This document shows, one piece after another, positions 23,373 to 32,985 of a stretch of 49,005 nt of DNA. The stretch is from Maribacter sp. (lineage in GTDB: Bacteria; Bacteroidota; Bacteroidia; Flavobacteriales; Flavobacteriaceae). Position 1 is the first letter of the stretch. Each line of letters opens with the position of its first letter. Made by a program: the position numbers and the translations under genes. The stretch is taken from the NCBI GenBank assembly GCA_022865355.1, contig JALHST010000312.1, forward strand, positions 1 through 49,005. The letters are read 5' to 3'. The notes below the pieces were generated by a model. The model saw only the letters and a program-made list of their open reading frames with translations. It had not been told where the DNA came from and did not search any database.

Positions 23373-25580
23373 TTAATTAGCGACCTCACTGATAAATTTT
23401 AAGCGATATAATCGAAGTTCCTCATCTTCATATTCCCCATCAAATTCCTTAAGGGCTATATCAAGATCATCGGTTTCGGCCTCCAAAAAGTATTCATGTA
23501 TTTCCTCTTGCTGGTCCTCATCCAAGACCTCATCGATCCAATACCCTAAATTCAATTTTGTTCCGCTAAAGACGATTTGTTCCATTTCCTTGATGAGTTC
23601 GGGAATATCTAATCCTTTGGATGAAGCAATATCGGTCAACGGCAATTTTCGGTCTATGTTCTGAATAATATATAATTTGAGTCCAGAATTGGCCCCAGTA
23701 CTCTTTACGACCAGATCATCGGGTCGAATAATATCATTTTCCTCAACGTATAGGGCAATAAAATCTAAAAATGCCTTGCCGTATTTCTTTGCCTTTCCTT
23801 CGCCAACCCCGTTGATATTGATCAATTCCTCCATTGAAATGGGGTATTTTAATGCCATATCCTCCAAAGACGGGTCCTGGAAGACGACGAAAGGGGGAAC
23901 GCCTAATTTCTTAGCCTGTGTCTTTCTCAAATCCTTCAACTGTCTTAAAAGTCGGTCGTCGACTACCCCACCTTTTGATGCACTCACAATAGCATCATCG
24001 TTGGCTTTATTGTAGGTATGGTCTTTGGTCATCATAAAAGATCCAGGCTTCTTTAGAAACTCCTCGCCCATTTTCGTGACATGCAAGATTCCATACTGCT
24101 CTATCTCTTTTTTCAGGAGGCCGGCTACCAATACCTGTCGGGTCAAAGCCATCCAATAGTGCTTGTCCTTATCCGCCCCGATTCCGAAAATATCCTTTTC
24201 ATTGGCCTTATGGGAAGATATCAACGCATTTACTTTTCCCGTTAAGGTTTTTACAATTTCCTTGGATTTGAACTTCTCACTGGTGCCTTGTACGACTTTT
24301 ATCAGCTTGACAACATCTTCTTGGGCCTCGTGCTTTTCCTTGGGATTTCTTGTATTGTCATCCATATCGGCACCGGCACCATTGATTTCATCGAACTTTT
24401 CCCCGAAATAATGCAGCATAAACTTTCTACGTGACATGGACGTTTCTGCATAGGCAACCACTTCCTGTAAAAGCGCATTGCCAATTTCCTGCTCGGCTAC
24501 AGGCTTGCCTGACATAAATTTTTCCAACTTTTCTATGTCCTTGTATGAATAAAAGGCCAAACAATGGCCTTCGCCATCATCCCTGCCGGCACGTCCTGTT
24601 TCTTGATAATAACTTTCAATGCTTTTGGGAATATCATGATGTATTACGAATCGCACATCGGGCTTATCGATCCCCATACCAAAGGCAATCGTGGCCACTA
24701 CGACATCAACATCTTCCATCAAGAACATGTCTTGGTATTTGGCGCGGGTCTTGGAGTCGAAGCCTGCATGATAGGGAACCGCGCTAACCCCGTTGACCAA
24801 CAACACCTCTGCCAACTGTTCGACGCGCTTTCTGCTCAAGCAATATATAATACCCGATTTACCGGCATTTTGCTTCACGAATCGAATGATATCCGCATCA
24901 ACATTTTCTGTCTTGGGCCGCACTTCATAATACAAATTGGGCCGATTGAACGATGCCTTAAAGACTTTGGCGTCGGTTATGCCGAGATTCTTTATGATAT
25001 CTTCCTGTACCTTGGGCGTAGCCGTGGCGGTTAAACCGATGATCGGAATGTTTTCGCCCAAACGATTGATGATCGACTTCAGATTGCGGTATTCCGGTCT
25101 AAAATCATGGCCCCATTCTGAGATACAGTGCGCCTCGTCAACGGCCACAAATGATATTTTTACGGTCTGTAGAAACTCGATGTATTCGTCCTTAGTGAGC
25201 GATTCGGGGGCGACATAAAGTAATTTGGTAATGCCTTTGACAATATCCTCTTTAACTTGCTTTATTTCCGACTTGGTCAAGGAAGAATTCAGTACGTGGG
25301 CAATCCCGTTTTCCGCGGAAATACCCCGCATGGCATCTACCTGATTCTTCATAAGTGCTATTAAGGGCGATACGACAATGGCAGTACCTTGCTGCATTAG
25401 TGCCGGGAGTTGATAGCATAATGACTTTCCACCTCCGGTGGGCATTACTGCGAAGGTGTTATTCCCTTGGACTATATTTTTTATAACTTCTTCCTGAAGA
25501 CCTTTGAACTTTGAAAATCCAAAATATTTTTTTAACGAGGCTAGCAAATCGATTTCGCTTAGCACCATGCCGTGTTTCAT
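23373..25580 (-). CDS. recQ: ATP-dependent DNA helicase RecQ, without zinc-site cysteines
   Basis: A 735-residue superfamily 2 helicase. Helicase motifs are complete: Walker A T48-G-G-G-K-S53, DEAH at 148-151, TATAT motif III, and ETGRAGRD motif VI near 327-334. The zinc-binding subdomain after YFGE (about 392-408) normally carries four cysteines; here that region reads FDEINGAGADMDD, with none, and no Cys occurs after residue 340. A winged helix and an HRDC domain (about 565-635) follow, then an acidic tail. The start may alternatively be the Met at residue 5. It is transcribed alone and acts in recombination and replication-fork repair. Confidence 0.93.
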   Translation of the reverse strand: MKHGMVLSEIDLLASLKKYFGFSKFKGLQEEVIKNIVQGNNTFAVMPTGGGKSLCYQLPALMQQGTAIVVSPLIALMKNQVDAMRGISAENGIAHVLNSSLTKSEIKQVKEDIVKGITKLLYVAPESLTKDEYIEFLQTVKISFVAVDEAHCISEWGHDFRPEYRNLKSIINRLGENIPIIGLTATATPKVQEDIIKNLGITDAKVFKASFNRPNLYYEVRPKTENVDADIIRFVKQNAGKSGIIYCLSRKRVEQLAEVLLVNGVSAVPYHAGFDSKTRAKYQDMFLMEDVDVVVATIAFGMGIDKPDVRFVIHHDIPKSIESYYQETGRAGRDDGEGHCLAFYSYKDIEKLEKFMSGKPVAEQEIGNALLQEVVAYAETSMSRRKFMLHYFGEKFDEINGAGADMDDNTRNPKEKHEAQEDVVKLIKVVQGTSEKFKSKEIVKTLTGKVNALISSHKANEKDIFGIGADKDKHYWMALTRQVLVAGLLKKEIEQYGILHVTKMGEEFLKKPGSFMMTKDHTYNKANDDAIVSASKGGVVDDRLLRQLKDLRKTQAKKLGVPPFVVFQDPSLEDMALKYPISMEELININGVGEGKAKKYGKAFLDFIALYVEENDIIRPDDLVVKSTGANSGLKLYIIQNIDRKLPLTDIASSKGLDIPELIKEMEQIVFSGTKLNLGYWIDEVLDEDQQEEIHEYFLEAETDDLDIALKEFDGEYEDEELRLYRLKFISEVAN

Positions 25581-25666
25581 TAGTTTTTAGTATTATAATT
25601 TACGATTTTGGATAGTCATCTTGTGAACCGAGTATATTGATACATTGTTCATTGAACCATTGGCGG

Positions 25667-25731
25667 TTACATACTTCCGCTATGTAAACTGGTATATCTT
25701 GATTTTAAACCCCATGAAGTTGCAATGCAAC
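25667..25731. repeat. Two inverted repeats in the recQ-kdsD intergenic region
   Basis: The 317-base divergent gap 25581-25897 holds no gene. It contains TTACATA/TATGTAA (25667-25673 and 25681-25687, 7-base loop) and the odd palindrome GTTGCAATGCAAC (25719-25731). Either could be a binding site for a regulator of recQ or kdsD; no known regulon consensus is recognised. Confidence 0.4.
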
Positions 25732-25834
25732 GGTTATACCTAAGTTCTATACCCTGTAATTAACTCCTTAAGATAACTATTTAAACATTAAAAAAATCCT
25801 AAAATTTAAAATAATCTATGAAATTAAGTTTCCG

Positions 25835-25842
25835 TATTTTTG
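25835..25842 (+). promoter_or_regulatory. Possible -7 box of kdsD-tatC
   Basis: TATTTTTG matches TANNTTTG, ending 55 bases before the kdsD start. No TTG is found at -33 spacing. Confidence 0.4.
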
Positions 25843-25897
25843 TAATCTTAAATATAAGACATTCTTTTAGGTCTGCAATCCATAATATAATTTCATC

Positions 25898-26863
25898 TTG
25901 AGTAAAACCAAAGCAATACTCGCCTTAGCCAAGAAGACTTTTGAAACTGAAGCTACGGCGATTCGTAATTTGACTAATTTTTTGGACAACGGCTTTGCAG
26001 ATAGTATCGATTGCATTTTAAAGTCAAAGGGGCGCGTGATAATCTCCGGAATCGGAAAAAGTGCCATAATCGCCTCAAAAATCGTTGCCACTTTTAATTC
26101 AACGGGCACTCCGGCCATTTTCATGCATGCAGCCGATGCCATTCATGGGGATCTAGGGACCATACAAGAGAACGACGTGGTCATACTCATATCGAAAAGT
26201 GGCAGTACCCCTGAAATCAAGATGTTGGTGCCTTTGATCAAGAGAGGGAAAAACAAATTGATCGGTATGACCGGTAATATGGATTCTTTCTTGGCGCAAC
26301 ATGCCGATTTTGTGCTGAATACCTTCGTTGAAAAAGAGGCCTGTCCGAATAATCTGGCACCTACAACCAGTACTACGGCCCAATTGGTAATGGGCGATGC
26401 CCTGGCCATTTGTTTATTAGATCTCAAGGGCTTCAGCAGTAGGGATTTTGCAAAATATCATCCTGGTGGGGCATTGGGAAAACGATTATATCTGCGGGTA
26501 TCCGATATTTCAAGTAATAACCAAAAACCACAGGTTGGCTTGGATACCGATGTTAAAAAAGTGATCATCGAGATCTCGGAGAAGATGCTTGGCGTAACGG
26601 CTGTCATTGAGAATAATGAAATCGTTGGGGTCGTTACCGATGGGGACATTCGCAGAATGCTTAATAAATATGATAACATTAATGGTTTGACCGCCAAGGA
26701 CATTATGTCAGTGAATCCAAAAACCGTTCAAAACGATCTACTCGCCATAAAGGCCCTTGACATGATGCAAGAGAATGAGATCTCGCAGTTGTTGGCAGTG
26801 GAAGGAACCAAGTATAAAGGAATCGTTCATCTTCACAATTTAATCAGCGAAGGCATTATATAA
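25898..26863 (+). CDS. kdsD: Arabinose-5-phosphate isomerase (KdsD/KpsF type)
   Basis: A 321-residue sugar-phosphate isomerase converting ribulose 5-phosphate to arabinose 5-phosphate, the first step of Kdo synthesis for lipopolysaccharide. An N-terminal SIS domain (about residues 25-175, with GIGKSAIIA, SKSGSTPEI and the catalytic-region AADAIHGDLG) is followed by two CBS domains (about 205-260 and 268-321). The start is TTG at 25898, fitting the conserved N-terminus; no ATG lies nearby in frame. Its stop shares one base with the tatC start, and the downstream lptB also serves LPS. Confidence 0.92.
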   Translation: MSKTKAILALAKKTFETEATAIRNLTNFLDNGFADSIDCILKSKGRVIISGIGKSAIIASKIVATFNSTGTPAIFMHAADAIHGDLGTIQENDVVILISKSGSTPEIKMLVPLIKRGKNKLIGMTGNMDSFLAQHADFVLNTFVEKEACPNNLAPTTSTTAQLVMGDALAICLLDLKGFSSRDFAKYHPGGALGKRLYLRVSDISSNNQKPQVGLDTDVKKVIIEISEKMLGVTAVIENNEIVGVVTDGDIRRMLNKYDNINGLTAKDIMSVNPKTVQNDLLAIKALDMMQENEISQLLAVEGTKYKGIVHLHNLISEGII

Positions 26864-27717
26864 TGGCAAAGAAAAAAAATACGAAGGAACCGAACGAAAT
26901 GTCGTTCCTGGATCATTTGGAAGAACTGCGATGGCATTTGATACGGTCTACCACAGCAGTAGTCATAATTGGGCTCATCGCCTTTATATTTAGTCGATTT
27001 ATTTTCGACGATATCATTTTCGCACCTTCCCTGATGGATTTTCCGACCTATAAATTCTTTTGTAGAGCGGCGACCTATATTGGCATCGAATCTGACTTTT
27101 GCAAGGATGAACTACCCTTTACAATACAGAGTCGACAGATGTCAGGACAATTCTCGGCCGACATATGGACGGCCATTTGGGTAGGATTTATTGTGGGCTT
27201 CCCGTACATTCTTTATGAATTATGGAAGTTCATAAGCCCAGGGTTGTATGAAAAAGAACGAAAAAACTCAAAGGGATTTATTTTTATTGCCTCCTTTTTA
27301 TTCTTTTTGGGGGTGTTATTCGGGTATTATATAGTAGCCCCGTTATCTATCAACTTTTTGGGGTCTTATCAAGTCAGTAAGTTGGTAACCAACCAATTCG
27401 ACCTGGACTCCTACATTGGCACGGTGCGTTCGGCCGTAATCGCATGTGGGATCCTATTTGAGCTCCCCATTATCATTTTCTTTTTAACCAAGATTGGTTT
27501 GGTAACCCCCGAAATTCTTAAAAAATACCGCAAGATTGCGCTAGTGGTCGTTCTCATTGTCTCGGCCGTGATTACCCCGCCCGATGTGGCCAGTCAGATC
27601 ATCGTGGCCATCCCCGTACTAATTCTATACCAAGTCAGTATTTACATTTCAAGCTTTGTCCTAAAAAGGGAAGCAAAAAAAGAGCGAAAATTAAAAAAGA
27701 ATGTCAAACCAGGTTAA
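26863..27717 (+). CDS. tatC: Sec-independent translocase subunit TatC
   Basis: A 284-residue inner-membrane protein with six predicted helices, the receptor for twin-arginine signal peptides. The N-terminal MSFLDHLEELRWHLIRS motif is diagnostic, and GFIVGFPYILYELWKFISPGL-type sequence precedes helix 3. It overlaps kdsD by one base and the AhpD-like gene by 17 bases. A Tat substrate is visible in this window, the Gfo/Idh/MocA oxidoreductase. TatA and TatB are not nearby. Confidence 0.95.
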   Translation: MAKKKNTKEPNEMSFLDHLEELRWHLIRSTTAVVIIGLIAFIFSRFIFDDIIFAPSLMDFPTYKFFCRAATYIGIESDFCKDELPFTIQSRQMSGQFSADIWTAIWVGFIVGFPYILYELWKFISPGLYEKERKNSKGFIFIASFLFFLGVLFGYYIVAPLSINFLGSYQVSKLVTNQFDLDSYIGTVRSAVIACGILFELPIIIFFLTKIGLVTPEILKKYRKIALVVVLIVSAVITPPDVASQIIVAIPVLILYQVSIYISSFVLKREAKKERKLKKNVKPG

Positions 27718-28048
27718 TGAATTCAACGCCTATCGTTCTAAAATGAACGAGAAATTATTGGCGGACAACAATAAAATCATCAAGCGAATCTTCAATCTTG
27801 ATACCAATGCCTATTCAGAAGGTGCGCTTGACGTCAAAACCAAGGAGCTTCTCGGTCTGGTTGCCTCGGCCGTCCTGCGATGTGATGACTGCGTGAAATA
27901 TCATTTAGAACATGCGCGAAACGCGGGCTCGAGCAAGGAAGAAATAATGGAAACGCTTGGAATCGCCACCCTGGTGGGTGGAACCATTGTGGTTCCTCAT
28001 CTTAGACGCGCGTATGAGTACTGGGAGGCCCTTGAGCATGAAAGTTAA
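27701..28048 (+). CDS. AhpD-like carboxymuconolactone decarboxylase-family protein
   Basis: A 115-residue all-helical protein. The AhpD signature E-x11-CxxC-x3-H is exact: E49, C61-D-D-C64 and H68, which form the proton relay and redox pair of alkylhydroperoxidase-like enzymes. A peroxidase or thiol-redox role is therefore likely. It starts inside the 3' end of tatC (17-base overlap), implying coupled translation. No partner peroxiredoxin is in the window. Confidence 0.85.
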   Translation: MSNQVNEFNAYRSKMNEKLLADNNKIIKRIFNLDTNAYSEGALDVKTKELLGLVASAVLRCDDCVKYHLEHARNAGSSKEEIMETLGIATLVGGTIVVPHLRRAYEYWEALEHES

Positions 28049-28091
28049 AAGAATGGTAATTTCTTTTAAACGGGCCCTGCATACGTTAGTT

Positions 28092-28125
28092 TTGGGCATC
28101 TTAATCGGCCATGAATGTATTTTTG
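28092..28125 (+). promoter_or_regulatory. Promoter of lptB
   Basis: TTG at 28092-28094, a 23-base spacer and TATTTTTG at 28118-28125 match the Bacteroidetes consensus, ending 49 bases before the lptB ATG. This separates lptB from the kdsD-tatC transcript. Confidence 0.55.
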
Positions 28126-28174
28126 TAACCAGTTGAACTATTTTGAACTTGACTCTTGAAAGCAATACCCTCGG

Positions 28175-28915
28175 ATGAAACTTAGAGCGGAAAATATAAT
28201 GAAGGCCTATCGCGGCCGTCAAGTGGTCAAAGGAATTTCCTTGGAGGTAAACCAAGGCGAAATAGTGGGTCTTTTGGGACCTAACGGGGCAGGCAAGACC
28301 ACCTCCTTCTATATGATCGTTGGCCTCATTAAGCCCAATAGCGGCGCCATATATCTCGATGATATCGACATCACCCATTTTCCCATGTACAAAAGGGCCC
28401 AGAACGGGATAGGTTATTTGGCCCAAGAGGCCTCGGTTTTCAGAAAACTGAGTATTGAAAAAAATATCCTGAGCGTCTTACAACTGACCAAATTGAGCAA
28501 AAAGGAACAGGAGATGAAGATGGAGTCGTTGATCGAGGAATTCGGCCTGAGCCATATTCGCAAAAATCGCGGCGACTTGTTATCAGGAGGGGAAAGAAGA
28601 AGAACCGAAATTGCAAGGGCCTTGGCCACCGACCCCAAGTTTATTTTGCTGGACGAACCCTTTGCAGGGGTCGATCCCGTAGCGGTGGAGGATATTCAAC
28701 GCATCGTGGCCCAACTAAAAAATAAAAACATAGGAATCCTTATTACCGACCATAACGTGCAGGAAACCTTGGCGATAACCGAACGTTCGTATCTAATGTT
28801 CGAAGGAGGCATCCTAAAATCTGGTGTTCCCGAAGATCTTGCTGCCGACGAAATGGTGCGCAAGGTATATTTGGGTCGAAATTTTGAACTGCGCAAGAAG
28901 AAATTGGATTTTTAA
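28175..28915 (+). CDS. lptB: LPS export ABC transporter ATP-binding protein
   Basis: A 246-residue ABC ATPase that powers LPS extraction from the inner membrane with LptF/LptG. Walker A is [10 protein letters not shown], the signature is [16 protein letters not shown], and Walker B is [13 protein letters not shown]; the FAGVDP sequence and the [12 protein letters not shown]-terminus are typical of LptB. LptF, LptG and LptC are not in the window. It converges with pssA with only 19 bases between the stops. Confidence 0.93.
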   Translation: MKLRAENIMKAYRGRQVVKGISLEVNQGEIVGLLGPNGAGKTTSFYMIVGLIKPNSGAIYLDDIDITHFPMYKRAQNGIGYLAQEASVFRKLSIEKNILSVLQLTKLSKKEQEMKMESLIEEFGLSHIRKNRGDLLSGGERRRTEIARALATDPKFILLDEPFAGVDPVAVEDIQRIVAQLKNKNIGILITDHNVQETLAITERSYLMFEGGILKSGVPEDLAADEMVRKVYLGRNFELRKKKLDF

Positions 28916-28934
28916 TATCCCTGATCAAAAAAGG

Positions 28935-29690
28935 TCAAGGGGTTTTACGTTCGTCCTTTCCAGTCGTGATATTGCTCAAAATTGAACTCGAAATATAAAA
29001 CAATATTATTAGTGGTATCGCCAAGTATTGCATGGTGATCAACAATACCAAACTTACGATAATAAATATATAGCGAAGGGCATTATCCTTAAAACTCCAA
29101 TTTGTGAATTTAAGCGCGAAGAGTTCAATATCGGCATTCAATAAGTAACAACTTACTATGGTAATTCCTACCAAGAACCACTGGTTGAGAATAATTGCGT
29201 TCAAAAAATCGTTGTTGTGGTATAAGAGTATCAACGGCAAGGATATGATCAACAAAGCGTTGGCCGGGGTGGGAAGCCCTATGAACGAGCTTTGTTGGTC
29301 CTCATCCAAGTTGAAATTGGCCAAGCGGTATGCCGAGGCAAGGGTTATTAAAAATCCGAAAAAAGGCAAGGCGGTAAGCTTTAAATTCGCCACCCAGGAT
29401 CCCGAATCGGCATTCCACCCACCAAATTCGGCCATATTGAACAATTGAAACATGACCACCCCAGGAACGAGTCCGCTTGTAATTACATCGGCAAGCGAAT
29501 CCAACTGCAGGCCCATATCGCTTTTTACATGCAATAACCGGGCAGTGAGGCCGTCGAAAAAATCGAAGAAAATCCCCAAGAACATGAAAAGCGCTGCCAG
29601 TTCCAACTGGTTTCTGACGGCAAATACCACGGCTACCGAACCACAGAATATGTTCATTAGGGTTATCAGGTTCGGGATGTTTTTTTTCAT
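28935..29690 (-). CDS. pssA: CDP-diacylglycerol-serine O-phosphatidyltransferase
   Basis: A 251-residue inner-membrane CDP-alcohol phosphatidyltransferase making phosphatidylserine, the precursor of phosphatidylethanolamine. The full signature D46-G-x2-A-R-x8-G60-x3-D64-x3-D68 is present (DGLTARLL... GLQLDSLAD). About seven hydrophobic segments follow, and the N-terminus (NIPNLITLMNIFCG) is characteristic. It is divergent from the DUF4105 gene; the 102-base gap shows no consensus promoter box. Confidence 0.93.
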   Translation of the reverse strand: MKKNIPNLITLMNIFCGSVAVVFAVRNQLELAALFMFLGIFFDFFDGLTARLLHVKSDMGLQLDSLADVITSGLVPGVVMFQLFNMAEFGGWNADSGSWVANLKLTALPFFGFLITLASAYRLANFNLDEDQQSSFIGLPTPANALLIISLPLILLYHNNDFLNAIILNQWFLVGITIVSCYLLNADIELFALKFTNWSFKDNALRYIFIIVSLVLLITMQYLAIPLIILFYISSSILSNITTGKDERKTP

Positions 29691-29792
29691 TGTTTTTGGT
29701 CAGTTTACGTAAAAATAGCACAATTTTTACTCTGTTGACCCGATGATTTATTTTATTCGGATATTTGCCACATCCTAACAAGAGGCCGAATA

Positions 29793-30974
29793 ATGAAATT
29801 GACTAAATTCTATTGCATACTTTTCTTGGTTTACGCATTTTCGGGTACTTCGCAAACACCTGGGTTATCCCCCCTTTCAAAAATCAGCGTGTTGACCTGT
29901 GGTCCGGGAACCGAGCTCTATTCAACTTTTGGACACAGTGCCTTTCGGGTAGAAGATCCAAGCCTCGGCATCGATGTGGTCTACAATTATGGTGTTTTCG
30001 ACTTTGAATCGGGGCACTTTTATTGGAATTTCGCCAAAGGCAGACTGAATTATACTTTGGCCCGTCAAAGTTTCGTCAGATTTTTAGATGAATATAAGTA
30101 TGAAAATCGATGGGTTGTTGAGCAGACTTTGAATATCTCACTGGTGGAAAGAAATACCCTATTTAAATTTTTGGAGACCAATTATCTTCCAGAAAATAGG
30201 GTGTATCAATATGATTTTTTCTACAATAATTGTTCGACCAAAATTTGGGATGTGCTTCAAGAAAGTTTTAATAAGAAATTGGTTTTTGATGACAAGTATC
30301 TTGACCACCAATACACATTTCGGCAACTGATCCATCAAAATTTGACAACGAATTCATGGTCGGCCTTTGGCATAGACCTGGCCTTGGGCTCGGTGATAGA
30401 CCGAACGGCCACACCCGAAGAGCACCTATTTCTACCGAATTATGTGATGAGGCAATTAACGACTTCCAAGTTTGAAAACCATTCCTTGGCCTTAAAAAAA
30501 AGGGTTTTATATCAATCGATCCCAGCTAAAACAAGTAATAACTTTTTGATTACTCCCTTGTTTTTTCTTTTAGTTTTCATGGGTTTGACGTTGACAATAA
30601 CCTATTTCGATTACAAAAATAAAACAAGAAGGCGATGGTTCGATTTTACGCTCTTTTTCATCACGGGGGCAGCCGGACTTGTGATCTTTTTTCTTTGGTT
30701 TATGACCGACCATATTTGGACCGTTGCCAATTATAACATCCTTTGGGCATTTCCATTAAATATTGTAATTGCCTTTTACATGCTGCAGAAATCGACCTTT
30801 CCAGCGTTTCTTGTCAAATTTATAGGTGCACTTTTGGTGATGATGCTTAGCACTATAATCCTTTGGATGTTGAAAGTGCAAATTTTTTCGCCTTTGACAA
30901 TCCCAATATTCATCCTACTATCGATCCGTTATGCATTTCTGGTCGGCCACGAAAAAATCCTAAGCCTTAACTAA
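29793..30974 (+). CDS. DUF4105 membrane protein
   Basis: A 393-residue protein with a signal peptide (ending FSGTSQ), a periplasmic DUF4105 domain (about residues 25-190, with the H-containing LYSTFGHSAFRVEDP and FYNNCSTKIWD blocks, where conserved His and Cys suggest a cysteine-peptidase-like fold), and a C-terminal half with about five membrane helices. In other Bacteroidetes the domain is called Lnb N-terminal periplasmic. Enzymatic activity is unproven. It precedes the ABC-F gene by 16 bases. Confidence 0.82.
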   Translation: MKLTKFYCILFLVYAFSGTSQTPGLSPLSKISVLTCGPGTELYSTFGHSAFRVEDPSLGIDVVYNYGVFDFESGHFYWNFAKGRLNYTLARQSFVRFLDEYKYENRWVVEQTLNISLVERNTLFKFLETNYLPENRVYQYDFFYNNCSTKIWDVLQESFNKKLVFDDKYLDHQYTFRQLIHQNLTTNSWSAFGIDLALGSVIDRTATPEEHLFLPNYVMRQLTTSKFENHSLALKKRVLYQSIPAKTSNNFLITPLFFLLVFMGLTLTITYFDYKNKTRRRWFDFTLFFITGAAGLVIFFLWFMTDHIWTVANYNILWAFPLNIVIAFYMLQKSTFPAFLVKFIGALLVMMLSTIILWMLKVQIFSPLTIPIFILLSIRYAFLVGHEKILSLN

Positions 30975-30990
30975 CAAACCATCACCCTAC

Positions 30991-32883
30991 ATGAACCTAC
31001 TTACGGTCGAAAATATTGCCAAATCCTATGGTGAACTAGCATTGTTTAAAGAAATCTCGTTCGGGATCAACAAAGATCAGAAAATTGCGTTGATTGCCAA
31101 AAATGGTAGTGGCAAAACTTCCATATTGAACATTCTTGCCAAACTTGATACTCCCGATACAGGCCAAGTAAATTATCGCAAGGGCATACGCGTGTCATAT
31201 TTGGAACAAGAACCTGCATTAAGTCCGGACCTTACCGTCGAAGAAACGATCTTTGCCTCCGACAATGAGGTTTTAAAGGTCATCCAGGCCTATGAAAAAG
31301 CCTTGGAACATCCAGGAGATGCCGATGCATATCAAAAAGCGTTTGAGGCCATGGATCGGTTTGACGCCTGGGATTTTGAAACCCAATACAAACAAATCCT
31401 TTTTAAATTAAAATTAGAGGACCTTCATATGAAAGTTGCCCAATTATCGGGCGGTCAAAAGAAACGCCTTGCGCTGGCCAACGCCTTGGTCAACAGGCCG
31501 GATCTACTGATTTTAGATGAACCGACCAACCATCTTGACCTTGAAATGATAGAATGGCTTGAAAACTATTTTGCCAAGGAGAATATGACTCTATTCATGG
31601 TAACCCACGATCGTTATTTTCTGGAACGGGTCTGCAACGAGATCATTGAACTTGACCAAGGGAAATTATATCCCTACAAAGGCAATTATTCATATTATTT
31701 AGAAAAGAAGGAGGCCCGTATAGAGCAGGAAGTCGTGGAACAACACAAATCAGAACTCCTTTTTAAAAAAGAGCTCGCTTGGATGCGCAGGCAGCCAAAG
31801 GCACGGACTACCAAATCAAAATCGCGTATCGATGATTTTCATGCCATAAAAGAAAAGGCAGGCCAGCGACGCAAAGAACACGAAGTGCAGCTGCAGATCA
31901 ATATGGAACGGGTGGGAAGTAAAATCCTGGAATTACATAAAATCACTAAATCCTATCCGAATAAGCCCATTCTCAATAAGTTTGAATATGTCTTTACAAA
32001 AGGGGAACGGGTTGGCATCATAGGTGACAATGGTACTGGCAAATCGACCTTTTTAAACATAATAACCGGCGCCGACACACCTGACCAGGGTAAAGTTGTA
32101 GCAGGAGACACCATAAAATTTGGTTATTACACCCAGGAGGGCATAACGAGCAAGGAAGGGCAAAAAGTAATAGATGTTATTCGTGAATTCGGGGATTACA
32201 TTCCATTGATGAAGGGCAAGCAGATTTCGGCGCAACAATTGTTGGAACGATTTCTGTTCGACCGCAAAAAGCAATACGACTTTGTTGGGAAATTAAGTGG
32301 TGGTGAACGCAAAAGGCTCTATTTATGCACGGTACTTATTCAAAACCCTAATTTTTTGGTCCTAGACGAGCCAACGAACGACCTCGATATCGTAACCCTA
32401 AACGTCTTGGAAAGCTTTTTGTTGGATTTCCCTGGCTGTTTGGTGGTCGTATCGCACGATCGCTATTTTATGGATAAAATTGTAGATCATCTTCTCGTAT
32501 TTCGCGGGGATGCCCTGATCGAGGATTTTCCGGGAAACTATTCCGATTTTAGGGCCTATGAGGATAGTGCCCAGCAGGAAAACAAAGGAGAACCCGTCTC
32601 TTCGCAAAAAAACGAAAATACCACTACGTCGAAAAACGCTAAAAGAAGTTCAAAAAATGATGAAAAAAAATCAAAATTATCCTATTTGGAGCAAAAAGAG
32701 TATAAAAACCTAGAAAAAGAGATTGAACGGCTTGAAGCTGAAAAAATGAAAATACAGCATATGTTCACCGATGCTTCCCTTTCCGGAGAAAAAATAGACC
32801 AACTTTCGCGAGAGCTAAAAGAAATTGAAAATACCATTGACCATAAGACGGAAAGGTGGTTTGAACTGTCAGCTATGCATTGA
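30991..32883 (+). CDS. ABC-F family ATPase (Uup-like)
   Basis: A 630-residue cytoplasmic protein with two ABC domains and no membrane segment. The first has AKNGSGKTS, AQLSGGQKKRLALA and LLILDEPTNHLD; the second has GDNGTGKST, GKLSGGERKRLYL and FLVLDEPTNDLD. The linker between them is long and basic. The C-terminal 75 residues form a charged coiled coil (YKNLEKEIERLEAEKMK). That layout fits Uup-type ABC-F proteins, which act on ribosomes or branched DNA rather than transport. Antibiotic-resistance function is not indicated. Confidence 0.88.
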   Translation: MNLLTVENIAKSYGELALFKEISFGINKDQKIALIAKNGSGKTSILNILAKLDTPDTGQVNYRKGIRVSYLEQEPALSPDLTVEETIFASDNEVLKVIQAYEKALEHPGDADAYQKAFEAMDRFDAWDFETQYKQILFKLKLEDLHMKVAQLSGGQKKRLALANALVNRPDLLILDEPTNHLDLEMIEWLENYFAKENMTLFMVTHDRYFLERVCNEIIELDQGKLYPYKGNYSYYLEKKEARIEQEVVEQHKSELLFKKELAWMRRQPKARTTKSKSRIDDFHAIKEKAGQRRKEHEVQLQINMERVGSKILELHKITKSYPNKPILNKFEYVFTKGERVGIIGDNGTGKSTFLNIITGADTPDQGKVVAGDTIKFGYYTQEGITSKEGQKVIDVIREFGDYIPLMKGKQISAQQLLERFLFDRKKQYDFVGKLSGGERKRLYLCTVLIQNPNFLVLDEPTNDLDIVTLNVLESFLLDFPGCLVVVSHDRYFMDKIVDHLLVFRGDALIEDFPGNYSDFRAYEDSAQQENKGEPVSSQKNENTTTSKNAKRSSKNDEKKSKLSYLEQKEYKNLEKEIERLEAEKMKIQHMFTDASLSGEKIDQLSRELKEIENTIDHKTERWFELSAMH

Positions 32884-32985
32884 TGGTCTAATACTACAGC
32901 AGGGATAAAGGAAACCAAGGCTTTACTAATATAAAAATTAGGAATTCGTTGGTTCCAACACTTTAAAAATTAAGTTAATGCCAAC

